NCBI GenBank assembly: GCA_000827495.1
Contig: KN817621.1
Location: 62,001-126,000 of the forward strand
DNA length: 64,000 bases
Direction: 5' to 3'
Source: Hypholoma sublateritium FD-334 SS-4
Taxonomy: Eukaryota; Basidiomycota; Agaricomycetes; Agaricales; Strophariaceae
Positions 1 through 11,874 of this stretch are shown piece by piece (the stretch's first letter is position 1; each line of letters begins with the position of its first letter). Position numbers and translations under genes: made by a program. The notes beneath the pieces are model-generated. The model ran no database searches. It saw only the letters and a list, made by a program, of their open reading frames with translations, and was not told where the DNA came from.

Positions 1-340
1 GCACAGGTGGGCAAGCGCCTTGCAAGCGCCGGTACTTTGAGTAGTTTTGAACTTCTATATTTAGACGTTCGCTGGATTCTGATGCCACCATGCTTTCGGA
101 CGCACTCGTGAAAAAAAAATGCGTTTGAAGCCATGCACTGGTGTTTCTTCGACAAGAATCGACGCGGCGTAGATTAATTCTCAATTACACGCTAGTCTTT
201 AGTACTAGCGACAGCTGTAAGTATCTCGCGGGGAAAGATAATGAATGAAAGGTAATAATTATGGGGATGAATTTGAGAAAAATTGTCAGGAGAACCGAGG
301 AGACGAATCTGTTGAGCTCGGGAGGTACAACGCTATGCTG
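1..340. other. AT-rich flank, no gene seen
   Basis: I see no coding frame or recognisable element here. The stretch is AT-rich and leads directly into the foldback element that starts near 341. Confidence 0.5.
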
Positions 341-882
341 GGCCAATTGCCGAAAAATTCTTTTGTATATACAAACGCAAAAAATATCAGCATATGTTGT
401 CTTCTGTAGGTAATCGGATCATCTTGTCACTACGTTAAGCAAATTCACTAAACTAATACTTCGTTACAGGTGCGCGAACAAACACGCTGTGCGCGCGAAC
501 ACAGGTCTTGCGCGCGAACGCAACTTTTGGGCGCGAACAATGTAAAAAAACAAAATTCACTGAAATCGCGTCCCTGAAGAGTGAAATATGCCTATCATTA
601 CTCCCTAACACCCTCGGGCCGCTCCTGGAAGAGGGGACGGAGGGCGTAGCCCGTAATTGACGAGTGAATAGGTATATTTCACTCTTAAGGGACGTGATTT
701 TATTGAATTTGATGTTTTACATTGTTCGCGCGCATACTGTGTTTGTTCGCACGCGTAATAAAGTATCAGTTCTACTAAATTAATCTAATATAGCGACTGA
801 ACACTCCCTTTATATGCTAAAAACAGCATATGTTTACATTTTTTGTGTTTATGTATACAAATTAATTTTTCGGCAGTTGGCA
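341..882. mobile_element. Foldback (long inverted repeat) element, MITE-like
   Basis: Two arms of roughly 220-260 bp (about 341-598 and 666-882) are imperfect reverse complements around a spacer of about 65 bp. The outer ends pair as GCCAATTGCCGAAAAATT on the left with the complement of AATTTTTCGGCAGTTGGC on the right. The inner ends pair AGAGTGAAATATGCCTAT with its complement near 668-688. The left arm carries four copies of GCGCGAAC at 472, 493, 512 and 531, spaced 19-21 bp; the right arm keeps about two. No ORF lies inside. The structure is that of a non-autonomous foldback or MITE-type DNA element. The exact ends and any target-site duplication are not clear, and the mobilising family cannot be named. 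Confidence 0.7.
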
Positions 883-1574
883 CTGAAGTACTGAGAGCTG
901 GTGGTGAGGTCTATCTAACAGAATAGCCCAGAGTTGCCGCACAAGTGTCTAAAAGTCGTCAGTAATATCATTAGTAATGGTAATAGTTTAGGTTATTCAA
1001 ACCTGTTGTTTCGCTGTGCCCCGTTGGTGCCTCGCTGGCTTAATTAGATTTCCGATAGGGGGCTTGTAGGGGACTCGAAGAGAATCGGAGAGGATGAACT
1101 TGAACTCGCGAAGGAACTGAGTAACTCAAATATGCAACTCAAGGAGTTTTTGTCACCGTGCAGATGGAGCGGCGTCGTCCGAGCCCGACGGGCCCGGGTC
1201 CTTCAAGTTGGTTGGTAGCAGGACCCCGACAGTACCGATGCCCCAGTTTTCTTATCCTCACGAATTTGACGACTTTATGGCCAATTTTATCGTTTCGACT
1301 TTGGCGTCGCGCAACGGTAATTTTATCCTCACTTTCGATCAGGCATTACCCTCACAGCCCAGTGGAATTTCGTCAATTATGACCTTCATCTGACTCAGGT
1401 ATCTATCAATACCTTTGGGGTCCTACGGTAGCAAGACCACCAGTGGTGAGAACAAGATGAGAAATAAGAATTCCAAGTCTCTGTCGCTGACGCTGACAGA
1501 GCCATCCCATCTTCGCGCTTTCGTCCCTGGAACTACTACGCCCCGTCTTCGAAACCGGAGGATCTTCTTTCACC
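883..1574. other. Intergenic, upstream of the first gene
   Basis: No supportable gene. Short frames on both strands lack splice context and family resemblance. The last 100 bases lead into an ATG in a good context (CACCATGG) at 1575 and presumably hold the promoter of that gene. Confidence 0.4.
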
Positions 1575-3449
1575 ATGGACGTCGCTATCACCGCCGCTTC
1601 CCCTGCCACCGACTCGGTGGGGAAAGACGCTGCTGGCTGTGAAAGCTGCTCTAGTGACTCGAATCCCCACAGGGCCTTGCCGTGGCAGCAAACAGCTGGA
1701 GCCTCCGATTTCACTGCAATTAATACCTCCGGGAGTGGGCACGACAGCCGCAGAGACACTGCCGACCGCGCAAATTATCTCGAGGACTCAGGTGCTATGC
1801 ATTCTGTACCGCAGACAATTCGGCCCGCTGTTTCTAGTAATACGGCCCTTAGCTTGGGGGGCACCTCCTCCTTCCAAGACACTGCTGACAGTAAAAGCTG
1901 CCCAGCTGAGTGTTTCGTGGGTTCAGGTGCTGCGTATTCACCACCGCAGAAAGCTCGCCCCGCTGTTTCCAGTACGGCCCATAGCTCGGGGGGTGCCTCC
2001 TACTACCAAGACACTGCTCTCAGTGAAAGCAGCCCCTCCGAGTCAGGTGCCCACGATTCGCTGGAGTGGGGGTCTTCAAGATCCACGTCTAAGCATATCC
2101 ATGCAGAGCTCACACGTAGAGTGAACGAAGACCCTCCGCCCGACTTCGCTACTTCTAGCGCGCCAAACGGGAACCCTACGGCGGCGGTCGACGTCTCTTA
2201 CATTTCCCCAGAACCCATGCCAAACGCAACGTTGCCATCCCGCCACGGCGTCCGCCGTTTTTCGGCAAAACGATCAGAGCCCATTCAGTCCCGCCAACGG
2301 ACAACCCTTGCGGAGTCGAATCGCCATCGGCGCCGATTTCATAGCACGACTACTACCAAAGCTACGAAAAGCGGTTATTTGGCGGCGGCGGAGCGGTCCA
2401 GCATCCCTTCGGAACCCATCCCTGGTCCAAAGTCCCCAACCAACTACCGCGTACCGGGTTTTACTGCGAGCAGTCTATCGGCGCCCATCCCTTCCCACCG
2501 TGGGCCGACCCTGGTGATTCCGCACGTAACGAACGATCCCGACCTCCCTACCGGCCCCACCGCTCCCAAAACTACGAACGATGGCCATGCGGTGTCAGCT
2601 GAGCTGTCCGGGTTTTCTGCTGACGCTTTGGACTATACAGAGAGCCCTGCGTCTGTGGTCCAGGATTCTGTGGAACCAACCCAGACGCATACCTCGTTCG
2701 ATAGCTTCCTTCCGCCTGAACGAGGTAATCCTTCCCCCTGTTATTCATTTCTTCTACTTTTGAAACACGGGCCCGTCGCAGATACAAGACCCACCCGTTC
2801 AACGGACTACTGCACTGCACTGGGAGCTTCCCCTATCCTGACGCCCGAGTTGATTGCACTGGCTGAAGAGGCCGTTTCAACCTACGAGCTCCTTCGTTCT
2901 ACCCAGATCGATGGCTTACTACCTGATGTAATGTATTTACCCCCCTCAAAATGATCTTGAGTTCTAAAAAATTCTACTCAGGAACTTGAAAATGACTGCC
3001 CACCGCCTCTTTTTTCCTTGCTCTCCTGCGAGGGTATTGAACGTCATTTCAATGCCCTCGTTGACGCAAGGGATGCCGTTCAATTGAGGAAACTGGCACT
3101 TTCGATCGATATCGGTGAATGCCTTAAGACCCTGGAAACGAAGTTAACCATGTACTGTAAAGATGGGGTGTTTCTTTCATCAGCCGCGTGCGAAGTCAAG
3201 CTCATAATGGAGGAGTCAATAACGCGCAAACTTGGAATCAATTTCTTTGGGCTTGAGATGTGCCGCTCCCAAGCTCGAGACCCGCCCTACGGTTCTTCCT
3301 TCATGGAACAGCATAGCCATACCCATACGTACGTCACTTCAGCTCTACGGACACGGGAGGATTTGCACCACGCAACCCACGTATTTGTGGATGATCCGTG
3401 TGCCCTCACGGAGCACCGGTTACCGTTTTTCGATTTTGTGCAGAGATAA
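1575..3449 (+). CDS. Hypothetical Ser/Pro/Thr-rich protein with internal tandem repeats
   Basis: The product is not recognised. The ATG at 1575 sits in a strong context (CACCATGG). The best model has exons 1575-2724, 2782-2927 and 2982-3449, giving about 587 aa. The second intron (GTAATG...CTCAG) is needed, because without it the frame stops just after residue 450. The first intron is a multiple of three, so it could be retained. The N-terminal 450 residues are low-complexity Ser/Pro/Thr-rich and probably disordered. They include three units of about 41-44 residues, each starting near a DTAD/DTAL motif (DNA starts at about 1755, 1878 and 2010). The C-terminal 155 residues look globular (segment ALVDARDAVQLRKLALSIDI). 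It lies in a transposon-rich stretch, but nothing ties it to transposition. Existence of a spliced gene is likely; function is unknown. Confidence 0.5.
1755..2080 (+). repeat. Intragenic tandem repeat, units of about 123-132 bp
   Basis: Three diverged copies begin at about 1755, 1878 and 2010. Each encodes a block of the type DTAD...SG(A)...(R)PAVSS...GG(T/A)S. The unit length is a multiple of three (123 and 132 bp), so copies expand or contract without breaking the frame. Confidence 0.6.
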
Positions 3450-4818
3450 TAAATTCCACCTACCTATGTATTGTTGTATATCCATACCGTAGTGTAGTTG
3501 TGATGTCAGGCCATGACTCAATTCTGTAATTTATTCATTTCTAGACAAGTACTAAACATCGATGAGTGTGAGTAGTGCTGGTACATCATAGTTACTGACC
3601 CCTGCTTTGGTGTTCAAAATCGGGCCTTATCGTTGTTCCATATTCAATAACTAGGTAACTCGGAAGTTACAACATTACCGTGAGGTCTGGTAGCAGAGAT
3701 CGCCAGTACTTAGGCTGATTTCGACGAATGATACTGAAAATAGCCTGGGAAATATACTAATTGCCCACTTCCTAGACCCCAAAGTTTCCAATTTTAGAAT
3801 TCCCGCCGTGATCGATCCGATACTACTGGTTTATATATATCCACACACTTCAATAGACTTCAATGTATCAGTGGAGGCTATGTGTTTACAGCATCGCCGG
3901 TCCAGATTGCACAAATGCTCAGTATACATATGTCGAACTGACTGGTCAATTTATGGAGGAACTTTGCAAGATCCCGTGAAATTTTCAATGCTGTAAGGTG
4001 CGCAGCGCATGACCTTGTGCAGCCCTGTGTGCCCTTGAAATGTTGGCCATTCCCAGGGGGAAGACATCCAAGCCGCCGCGAAGCTGCCCCGCATTCAAGT
4101 TGTTTTGCGAATTTTTATTTTATTTTATTCATCATGTATACCAAGTTCTTACTCAACGGTGGCCCAAATGGTGGATTGTAAACTATTTTGCATATTACCG
4201 CGACCGTGCAGTATGTAGGCTTCGACCGATTCTAACCCAATGGAAGCTGTGTAATACATGACAGTAGAACCGCATTGCTAGTACAGACACGCACCCGACT
4301 GGTTGCGTGAGGACACTCCGTTTCGCTACAGTACGTTCTGATTGCGGTCCGCACTGCGGCGTTCTTTGTTCGAAAAGAAGCAAGTCGAGTACTAACATGA
4401 AACGGGGTTGGGCCAGTGCCAACGACCTGGGGCCCGGGGCAATTGCCACCAACTTCAAGTGACCAAACGGCATCGCGGTGCGACTCGTTGACGTAGTTGA
4501 GGCTTCTGAATAATCATGCTGTACTCCACAGGCGTAATGGAAGAGCCATACTGGCAGAATCTTCCTACGTATCGGCACAGCTACAACAGCCCGTCTAGCA
4601 CCTGACGTTCATCTCGTCATCCTCGACCTCTCCGCTGCGTCACGGCACGCAGCGCGTGCGGTAACTTGGGCCCTTTTTATTGATTTTTCCCCCACCAACG
4701 AGCCCTGCGTACGCATCGTGCAACCTCTTAGATGTAATTCTGCCCTGTGAACAACGCCGGTCAGTAACGAATCTCTTTAAATATCGCCTGAATACTATCC
4801 ATGACTTAACTCAAAGGC
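3450..4818. other. Intergenic, no gene seen
   Basis: AT-rich to neutral sequence with only short open frames. None shows splice-compatible continuation or a family motif. The last few hundred bases (about 4600-4818) probably contain the promoter of the next gene. Confidence 0.4.
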
Positions 4819-6323
4819 ATGCCCTCTCTTCGAGCTGATAACCATCCGACAGGGGTGCGCACCGCCGTTGGCTCCCCAGCGACCTCAATTGGCGGCCGCG
4901 GCCATCCCGCCTCCAGCAACAACAGCAGCCCAAGAGTGCGACCGGCCACTGAGCCGGAGTCCATTCGCGTCGCAGAGAGACGTAAAGCAGTAAGCACCCC
5001 GTTTTTCTGGCCCAAAACATTATTTCTCACAGGCTAAATAATGGCAGGCATCCGGGCGGGAGAGAGGCTTCGCTTCTCTCTTCGTTGACTCCGATGTAAG
5101 TTACGTCGCTTTTGATCCATAACTGAGCAATGACATCACTCTTCGGTACGCCTAGACCAACCCCCGCACCCTGTCAGTGCTCTACAAGGAGTACATACGG
5201 CCTGGAGGCGACGAAAATCGGAGACCAGTCTTGAGGGAAAACCTCAAAGGCGGAATCGGCGCCGCGACCGACCTGTGGAACGCCTTTGTGATGTCGGCGG
5301 CGGAAGGAAGCGATCTGCTCGCTTCGTCGCTGGCCACAGGCCACTTTTGGGCCCCAAGGACTCAGGCAGTAGCAACAATGAAATCCGCTCTATTAAACCC
5401 GCAGTTCAAAGAGCTATTCATCAAGGTAGAGGCAGGGCCACTGAACATGCACTACACAGGCATTAAAGCCGCCCCGTGGGACTTCACGACCACAGAGGAT
5501 GCCTTGTTACGGAAGAATGCGAGGTTCGCCAATCTCTTCATTTGGGAGATGTCGCTCCTGGTAAGCACCTTGATCTAATGTACCGTTGGGAAATATTTGA
5601 CGTTCACTGCGTTGCCGCACAGGTTGACGACGAGAGGGGCGATTTCGTGACACCGATGCGGACCGAGACAGGAGCGTTTCTTACCAGATACCCCATCGTG
5701 GGTGATGTGTTCCCTATAAATTTGGAGGAGGGTTCGGGTTTGTTGAGGTCGGCGGCTCTACGGATTCTGGAACAGATAGGTGTCGATCCGACAGGCGTGA
5801 AGCCAGTAGATGAAGAGCTCCAGCTAGCCCTGTTCTCCTCGATTTGCTGCGTGCAGCTTGCGAAGAGATTCATCAACATAGCGGGCCCAGAAAACGTCGC
5901 CTTTGGCTTGCGTCGAACAGCGATTGTAAAGACCGACGCGACCGATCGCGAACATTGCGTACTACCGTACACAGTCTTGGCACACGCCGCGAACATGGTG
6001 GGTTTCTATATTCGAAGACGGTGGAACTGGCGGTACTAATGCATCGGGGGATGAAGATAACGAGCTGGCTGATACTATTTGCCTCGTGCACTGCGGAACC
6101 TAGGACCAGAGAGTTCCTCAGTGAACTCGACCGGACCCTCTCAGACGACGAGGTGGAGAACCTCGTTCTAATATTCAAGCGTTTGGACTTCATCCAATGG
6201 CATGCCAAAGACGACGCGAAGCGCGTAGAGTTTCATGGGGTGAAAACAATTGTTCAGGATATGGACGATGAAATGGAGTTGTGGGCACTAGACTACAGTC
6301 ACATTTTCATACCTGCCAAGTAG
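4819..6323 (+). CDS. Hypothetical protein, five exons, unknown function
   Basis: Reconstructed from exons 4819-4989, 5048-5095, 5156-5560, 5623-5997 and 6057-6323, all with GT-AG introns of 58-62 nt that keep frame. The product is 421 aa. The first 60 residues are Pro/Ser-rich and probably disordered. The remainder looks like a compact, mostly helical domain, including ATDLWNAFVMSAAEGSDLLA, LLRSAALRILEQIG and LQLALFSSICCVQLAKRFI. No catalytic motif, signal peptide or clear membrane segment is visible. I do not recognise the family. It lies upstream of the Plavaka gene on the same strand. Frame continuity across four introns argues it is a real, undamaged gene. Confidence 0.55.
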
Positions 6324-7635
6324 TGCATCCCTGTGCATTGGTTAACGTACATAGCTCTGTTGCGACATCTCCTCGGCTACCTGCACCCCAGAATGAAGAA
6401 ATACATCTGCCTGTTGACCGTACCATGCAGTCAGGACTCAGGAGTAAGGCAAGAAAGGCCACGTACCAACGGGGTAGCACTAGACCGCTAGCCGGCGCAG
6501 GCGCAGCTGCGGAAGTCTGGTGAAAACATGTCGAAGCAAAGTCGCATTAGATGGGTCCGAGTCGTAGCATCGCAGAAACACGCGGTATAAGAGTTTATCC
6601 AGTGAGCTCAACAGATATGTGCGCGCGAGGAGGCGGTGCAGAATTACGCAGGCGCGTCAGGTAGTGGAAGGGTGCGCTGGCAGGGAGCGGCTCGGGCGAT
6701 GCGGGGATCATGTTGCTCTCAATCGACGTCCAAAAAGCTGGGGGTGTCCGCCAGGTCGTAGACAGCCAGTGGATCAGAAAAGGGTTGGGTGTCTGTAGAG
6801 CTACAGGCAGATATTAGACCGTTTTGGCGGCAAGTGAGTTAAGTGAGTTCAAGTTTGCCTAAGCCCGCCGCTTGCAAACTTGGTGCAAACAGTAGAAAAT
6901 AAAGTAGCCCACACCGGTGACTGCACCCGCTATTCTCTCCTTGGTTTGGCTGTTTGCGCTGCTCAAACACCCCGACCCCGTACCGAGTCTGCCGTGCCTG
7001 TCTGTCCTCCGCAGACACGCCTTCCTCGCATTTTCCAGCCCCTGCGCGAATGTAGACGCAAGTTGACTCATCACGTTCATAATCGGTAACAGCCCCGCGT
7101 CTGCCCCGCATCTTATGGCTGCCGCTGTGTTGAGGTTGTCACCACTGTACGACTTTGAAAGCAGGAATCCTTGGGGACGTTGTGTTAGAGCGAATGCAAG
7201 CGGCATTTTGAACGGATCCCGTGTAGATAATGCATCCACGAATATTTACAAGAAAGCTGCACATTCTATCAGGCGCCGCCTAGGACACGGCGGTACGCCG
7301 TTTTGACTACAATGCCGGCGATCGTAGACCGACTAATGCGGCAGATAGTACGCGCACTGGTTGATCGCACAGCCAACATACGGCAACGCCGCAGTCTCGT
7401 TTGACTACTTCCTTGAGGTCTCAACCAAGTCTCAACCGTCTCCATGGGTGTAGCCTGCCGTAACTCCGTCAAAAACCTGTGCACGCACGGTATAGCTGTC
7501 ACTTGCAAACGCCCCCATTCAAGCCAACCGCAGTCCTTCAGTATTCGCGGCTGGTCCACTACTTCGACAGGACTTAGAGCAGTCTCTCTGTTCCAGCCGA
7601 TTTCTGTTACTCGGACCACCGGCAAATCCGGTCAA
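6324..7635. other. Spacer upstream of the transposase gene
   Basis: No supportable gene. A hairpin-forming motif (TGTCTG...GCAGACA) lies at about 6999-7017, and near-copies occur at 19234-19254 and 19269-19291. The left terminal inverted repeat of the Plavaka element should fall in this stretch, but I could not identify one with confidence. Confidence 0.35.
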
Positions 7636-10600
7636 ATGGACGACTTACTGGGCGATAGGCCACTCAATACTGATTTTTTGCTTTGCTCAGCCTGTGGTCG
7701 AACATTTCTGCAATCAAACGCATACAGCGTCCATGCGGGCAGCTGTCGGCCCCAAAAAAAACGATTGGCCAGCGCCCTTTTGTCAGCAAGGGAGTCGTAC
7801 AAGAAGAGGAAATTTCTCGCCAACGATCCCCAAACACAGGCGCAGCAATTCCAACCCGACCCGCCGACGCCAAGCTCTGCTGTTGCAGTAGGTTTCGAAT
7901 TCGCTCATCGTCGGCTTGTCTGAAATTTATTCCCCTGCAGATAGAGCCTACGGTTGTCGACCCCCCATTGGTTGAAAGCTCTGGACGGCCACGCCGAGAA
8001 AACCGTCGGTTGCCCTTGCGTTACCGAGTCGAGCCACCGACGCAGCTACCCTGTCTACCTCCTCCCGGTGCGATGGGTGCCGCTCCGTCGAGTTCTCTTG
8101 TGACCTCCCACGAAGACCCGCCCCTGCGGCAGCCATTGGAATCATCATGTAACGTTTTTGGGCTCTTCAGGCTGTATCACGCCATCGATTTTCCCTCCCA
8201 TGACCCGGACGCGGAAACGCAGCCCTCAGAAACACTGGACTCGTCGGAATGCGGCGAGGCTGAGCTTCCCTCCGCCGTTTTTTACCAGCCTTATCCGAAC
8301 AAGACTGCCTTCTTGCTCGGAGAGTGGTACTGGAACGGAGGGGTCCAAAAGTCCCAGGAGGGTTTCAAGCGACTGATTAGTATCGTCTCCGACCAATCGT
8401 TCGATCCCGCAGACGTTCGAGACGTCCGGTGGGACTCTGTCAATAAACGTCTGGGCGAATCTACTGATTCGGAAGCTATGTGGTTGGACCAACCGGACGC
8501 CGGTTGGACAGGAACGGAGATAGTCCTCGCCATTCCCTTCCAGAAAAATACCCCAAATCCCGGTCCCCAGCTCTACACCTTCCCGCTCTTTCATCACCGA
8601 AATATCGTATCCGTTCTCAGGGAGAAGATGGCAAACAAGGAGGACTTCCCGCATTTCCACCTCGAACCATATGAACTTCGGTGGCGCCGAAAGGGCACGC
8701 CCATCACAGAATCTACCCGGGTACACGGAGAGCTGTACACTTCGCCCGCCTTTTTGGAGGCTCATGAGGCAATCCAGTCCAGCGCAGCGGAGCCTGGATG
8801 CTCTTTGCCACGGGTTTTAGTAGGCCTTATGTTTGGCTCTGACAGCACGCATCTCACGTCGTTTGGGAGCGCTTCTTTATGGCCCTGTTATATGTACTTC
8901 GGAAACGAGTCAAAATATCGGAGATGTAAACCCAGCTGTCACCTGTCCAATCATATTGCATATTTCCAAAAGGTACGGCTTCACTAGCGACACTGTCCAA
9001 TAACCGTCTAATTATTTGCGCTGTGCGCTGTGGAAAGTTGCCACCAGCGTTTAAAGACTTTGCAGCATCTCACTCCAACGATAAAGGCCCCAGCAATGCG
9101 TTTATGACGCATTGTCAGCGGGAGTTCTTTCATGCTCAATGGAAGGTGCTTCTCGGTGATGATTTTCTCGAGGCGTATGAACACGGTGCTGTCATCGAGT
9201 GCTGCGATGGAGTCAAACGGCGTTTCTATATCCGAATATTTGCTTATTCGGCAGATTATCCAGAGAAGTTCGTCCGTTGCCGCCTTCAAATGATTTTTTG
9301 TCTGATGAACGTTCATAGAGTACTTCTTAGCAGCATTCGTAACATGGGCAGTTGTCCATGTCCCCGATGTCTTGTACCGAAACACCGCACAGATAAACTA
9401 GGCACTAAAAGTGATCAAAATCGACGCATAAGCGAAGCGAGAGTGGACGATCTGCGGTATAAAGCCAAGATCTCAAGCGCCCGTGCAATGATTTATCGAC
9501 AAAACTGTGCTGTTGACAGCTCAATGGTTGAAGCTCTGCTCAAGCCACAGTCTTTGGTTCCGACTGAGGTAATTATTAAAAACATTCATTCAGCGGCGAC
9601 TGAGTTACCTTTATTTATTAGAATGCGTTTTCGCAACGGTTATCTCGCTTCGGTTTCAACCTGTTTTCTATTTTCTTGGTGGATTTTATGCACGAATTCG
9701 AGCTAGGAGTTTGGAAAAAGGTTTTCATGCACTTACTTAGAATCTTAGAATGCATTAGGGGCGGTATTAATTCATTGGACCAGAGGTAAGCAACTTTTGT
9801 TATGAAGGCCAGGCGTCTCTCATTTCTCTGCTCTCTTTGTTGTTATGGAATAGGTTTCGCGATGTGCCCACGTTTGGTCGCGACTCCATCCGCCGGTTCG
9901 CAAACAGTGTTTCTGAGCTAAAGAAATTAGGTGCACGAGACTATGAAAATCTTCTACAGGCAAGTCAATTAACTGGCATTGCTTAGTACTCTAACCAAAT
10001 ATTACATCTCTTAAGTGCTCTATCCCAGTTTTTGAAGGTCTTCTTCCTGAGCCCCACAACACCAATGTATTAAATGTCCTGTTTGCTTTGGTTCATTGGC
10101 ATGCGTTGGCGAAGCTTCGACAGCACACGGACCCATCGCTGATTATTCTTGAATCAGCCACGGTCAAGCTTGGAAAATTGCTTCGAATTTTCCAGGACAA
10201 GACGTGTGCCGCTTACCGCACGCGAGAGCTGCCACGCGAAATGGCATCTCGCATGCGGAAAGCGGCAAGTCAACCCCTCACAAGTCAACCAGCCACGTCG
10301 GACAGTCGTATTGGCACCAACGAGACTGACAGCTGCACTGCCTCTACGTTGGAAAATGATGCTACTCCATCCACTCCTGTTGCGACTGTGGCTTCCAAGG
10401 CTAAGAGCGCTGTAGGCAGACATCCCAAAAAATTTAATCTCAAGACATACAAGGACCATTCGTTGGGGGACTACGTGGAATCAATCAGACGTAATGGGAC
10501 AGTCGATTCCTATTCAACCGAGTCGGCAAGTCACAGATTCATACGTGCTTATCTTTCTTTCATGCTTACATTGTTATAGATGGAATTGGAACACCGCAGT

Positions 10601-11874
10601 CCCAAATCGCGCTATCTACGAACAAGTCGCAAAGATTTTGAAAAACAATTGGGCCACATCGAGCGGCGCCAGGCTCGTATCCGTAGAATCCGACAAAAGT
10701 TAAGCGAAGGTACCAAGATTGGCGAAGTGTTCATACGCGAGAAAGGCCCTGCGTCGCCGACTTCGGGTTATCACATCGGAAAGACGCAAAACCATCCTCT
10801 TGACCTTGGGGCCTTAGCTCAGCGAGCGAGTACTGATCCTGCCGCTAAGGTATGTTTTCTAGCTGTTTCTGTACAAAAGAAGGTTCCTGAAATCGATTTT
10901 AGGAATTCACGAAAAATCTGAAAGAACACCTTTTGCCTAGAATCCTTACCCGGCTTAAAATTGCTGCCAAAAACCCAGAATCCGGTGTCCCAGATGCTGC
11001 ACAATCAGCTCAGATCACGGTTCTCATCAAGGACAACCGTATCTTTAACCATAAATTGGCGCGCTTCTACCACACAACATACGACGTGCGGCAGTCGGAA
11101 GATGTTATAAACCCGAGGACGACACACTGCGATATCATGCTACTTGCCGATATCAAGTCGTGCAATGCGAGCCACGAAAGGATGGGCTCCGTCCATCCCT
11201 TCCTCTATGCTCGTGTGATTGGAATATACCATGTCAACGTAGTCTATATCGGCGCGGGTATGACGGGCTATAAACCGTTACGTTTTGATTTCCTCCATGT
11301 CCGTTGGTTTCAACTAGACCCTGCTCGGGCTCGAGGTGCTGCTTTACGCCTTGATCGTGTTTCGTTCCCGCCGATAGCTGGCAAGGACGCATTTAGCTTT
11401 TTAGATCCCGGCCTGGTTCTCAGAGGCTGTCATCTGATTCCTGCATATTTTTTGGGAAGGCGTAATCTCGAAGGAATTCAACTTTCTGAGTTGTCTAAGG
11501 ACAAAAATGACTGGAAAGGTTACTACATCAACAGGTTTGACAGTTTTCTTTATTTCTTATTTATTTTTTGCTGATGAAGTTCCAGGTTTGCTGATCGTGA
11601 CATGGCCATGCGATATCACTGGGGCCTGGGCATCGGCCACACTTATTCTCATGGGGCGGTCGCATGTGTCCAACAGCACCCGATTCCCCCCTCTGTCGAC
11701 GAACCTGAAGATGCCGAAGATGTTGGAGACAGATCACCTGCAACGCATGACGCCGAGTTAAACGATGAAGATGAGGGCTCTGATGACGATGCGTCTGCCT
11801 CAGACACAGCTGAGGGCTCTGATAGCGACGACGAGGCATTCCTAGAGTTACATGACACCTATTACTCGGACTAA
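7636..11874 (+). CDS. Plavaka-family (CACTA-like) DNA transposase, apparently intact
   Basis: Exons: 7636-7887, 7941-8972, 9038-9568, 9622-9785, 9854-9959, 10016-10525, 10580-10849, 10903-11534 and 11586-11874. They join in frame to a protein of 1261 aa. Near the N-terminus is a C2HC zinc-finger-like motif (CSAC...H-AGSC). Hallmark segments of the basidiomycete Plavaka transposases follow: NKTAFLLGEWYWNGGVQKSQ, FPLFHHRNIVSVLREKM, VGLMFGSDSTHLTSFG, GSCPCPRCLVPK, LVDFMHEFELGVWKKVF, VFEGLLPEPHNTNVLNVLF, then near the C-terminus YYINRFADRDMAMRYHWGLG and an acidic Ser/Asp/Glu tail. Two introns, 9960-10015 and 10526-10579, are GC-AG with the donor GCAAGT; the others are GT-AG. No stop or frameshift interrupts the model. 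The product should bind element ends and catalyse cut-and-paste transposition. Terminal repeats were not found, so current mobility is unproven. Confidence 0.88.

Noticed and set aside
6859..7239. Minus-strand frame of 126 codons upstream of the transposase
   Set aside because: No family resemblance, no splice context, and it overlaps the region expected to hold the transposon end.
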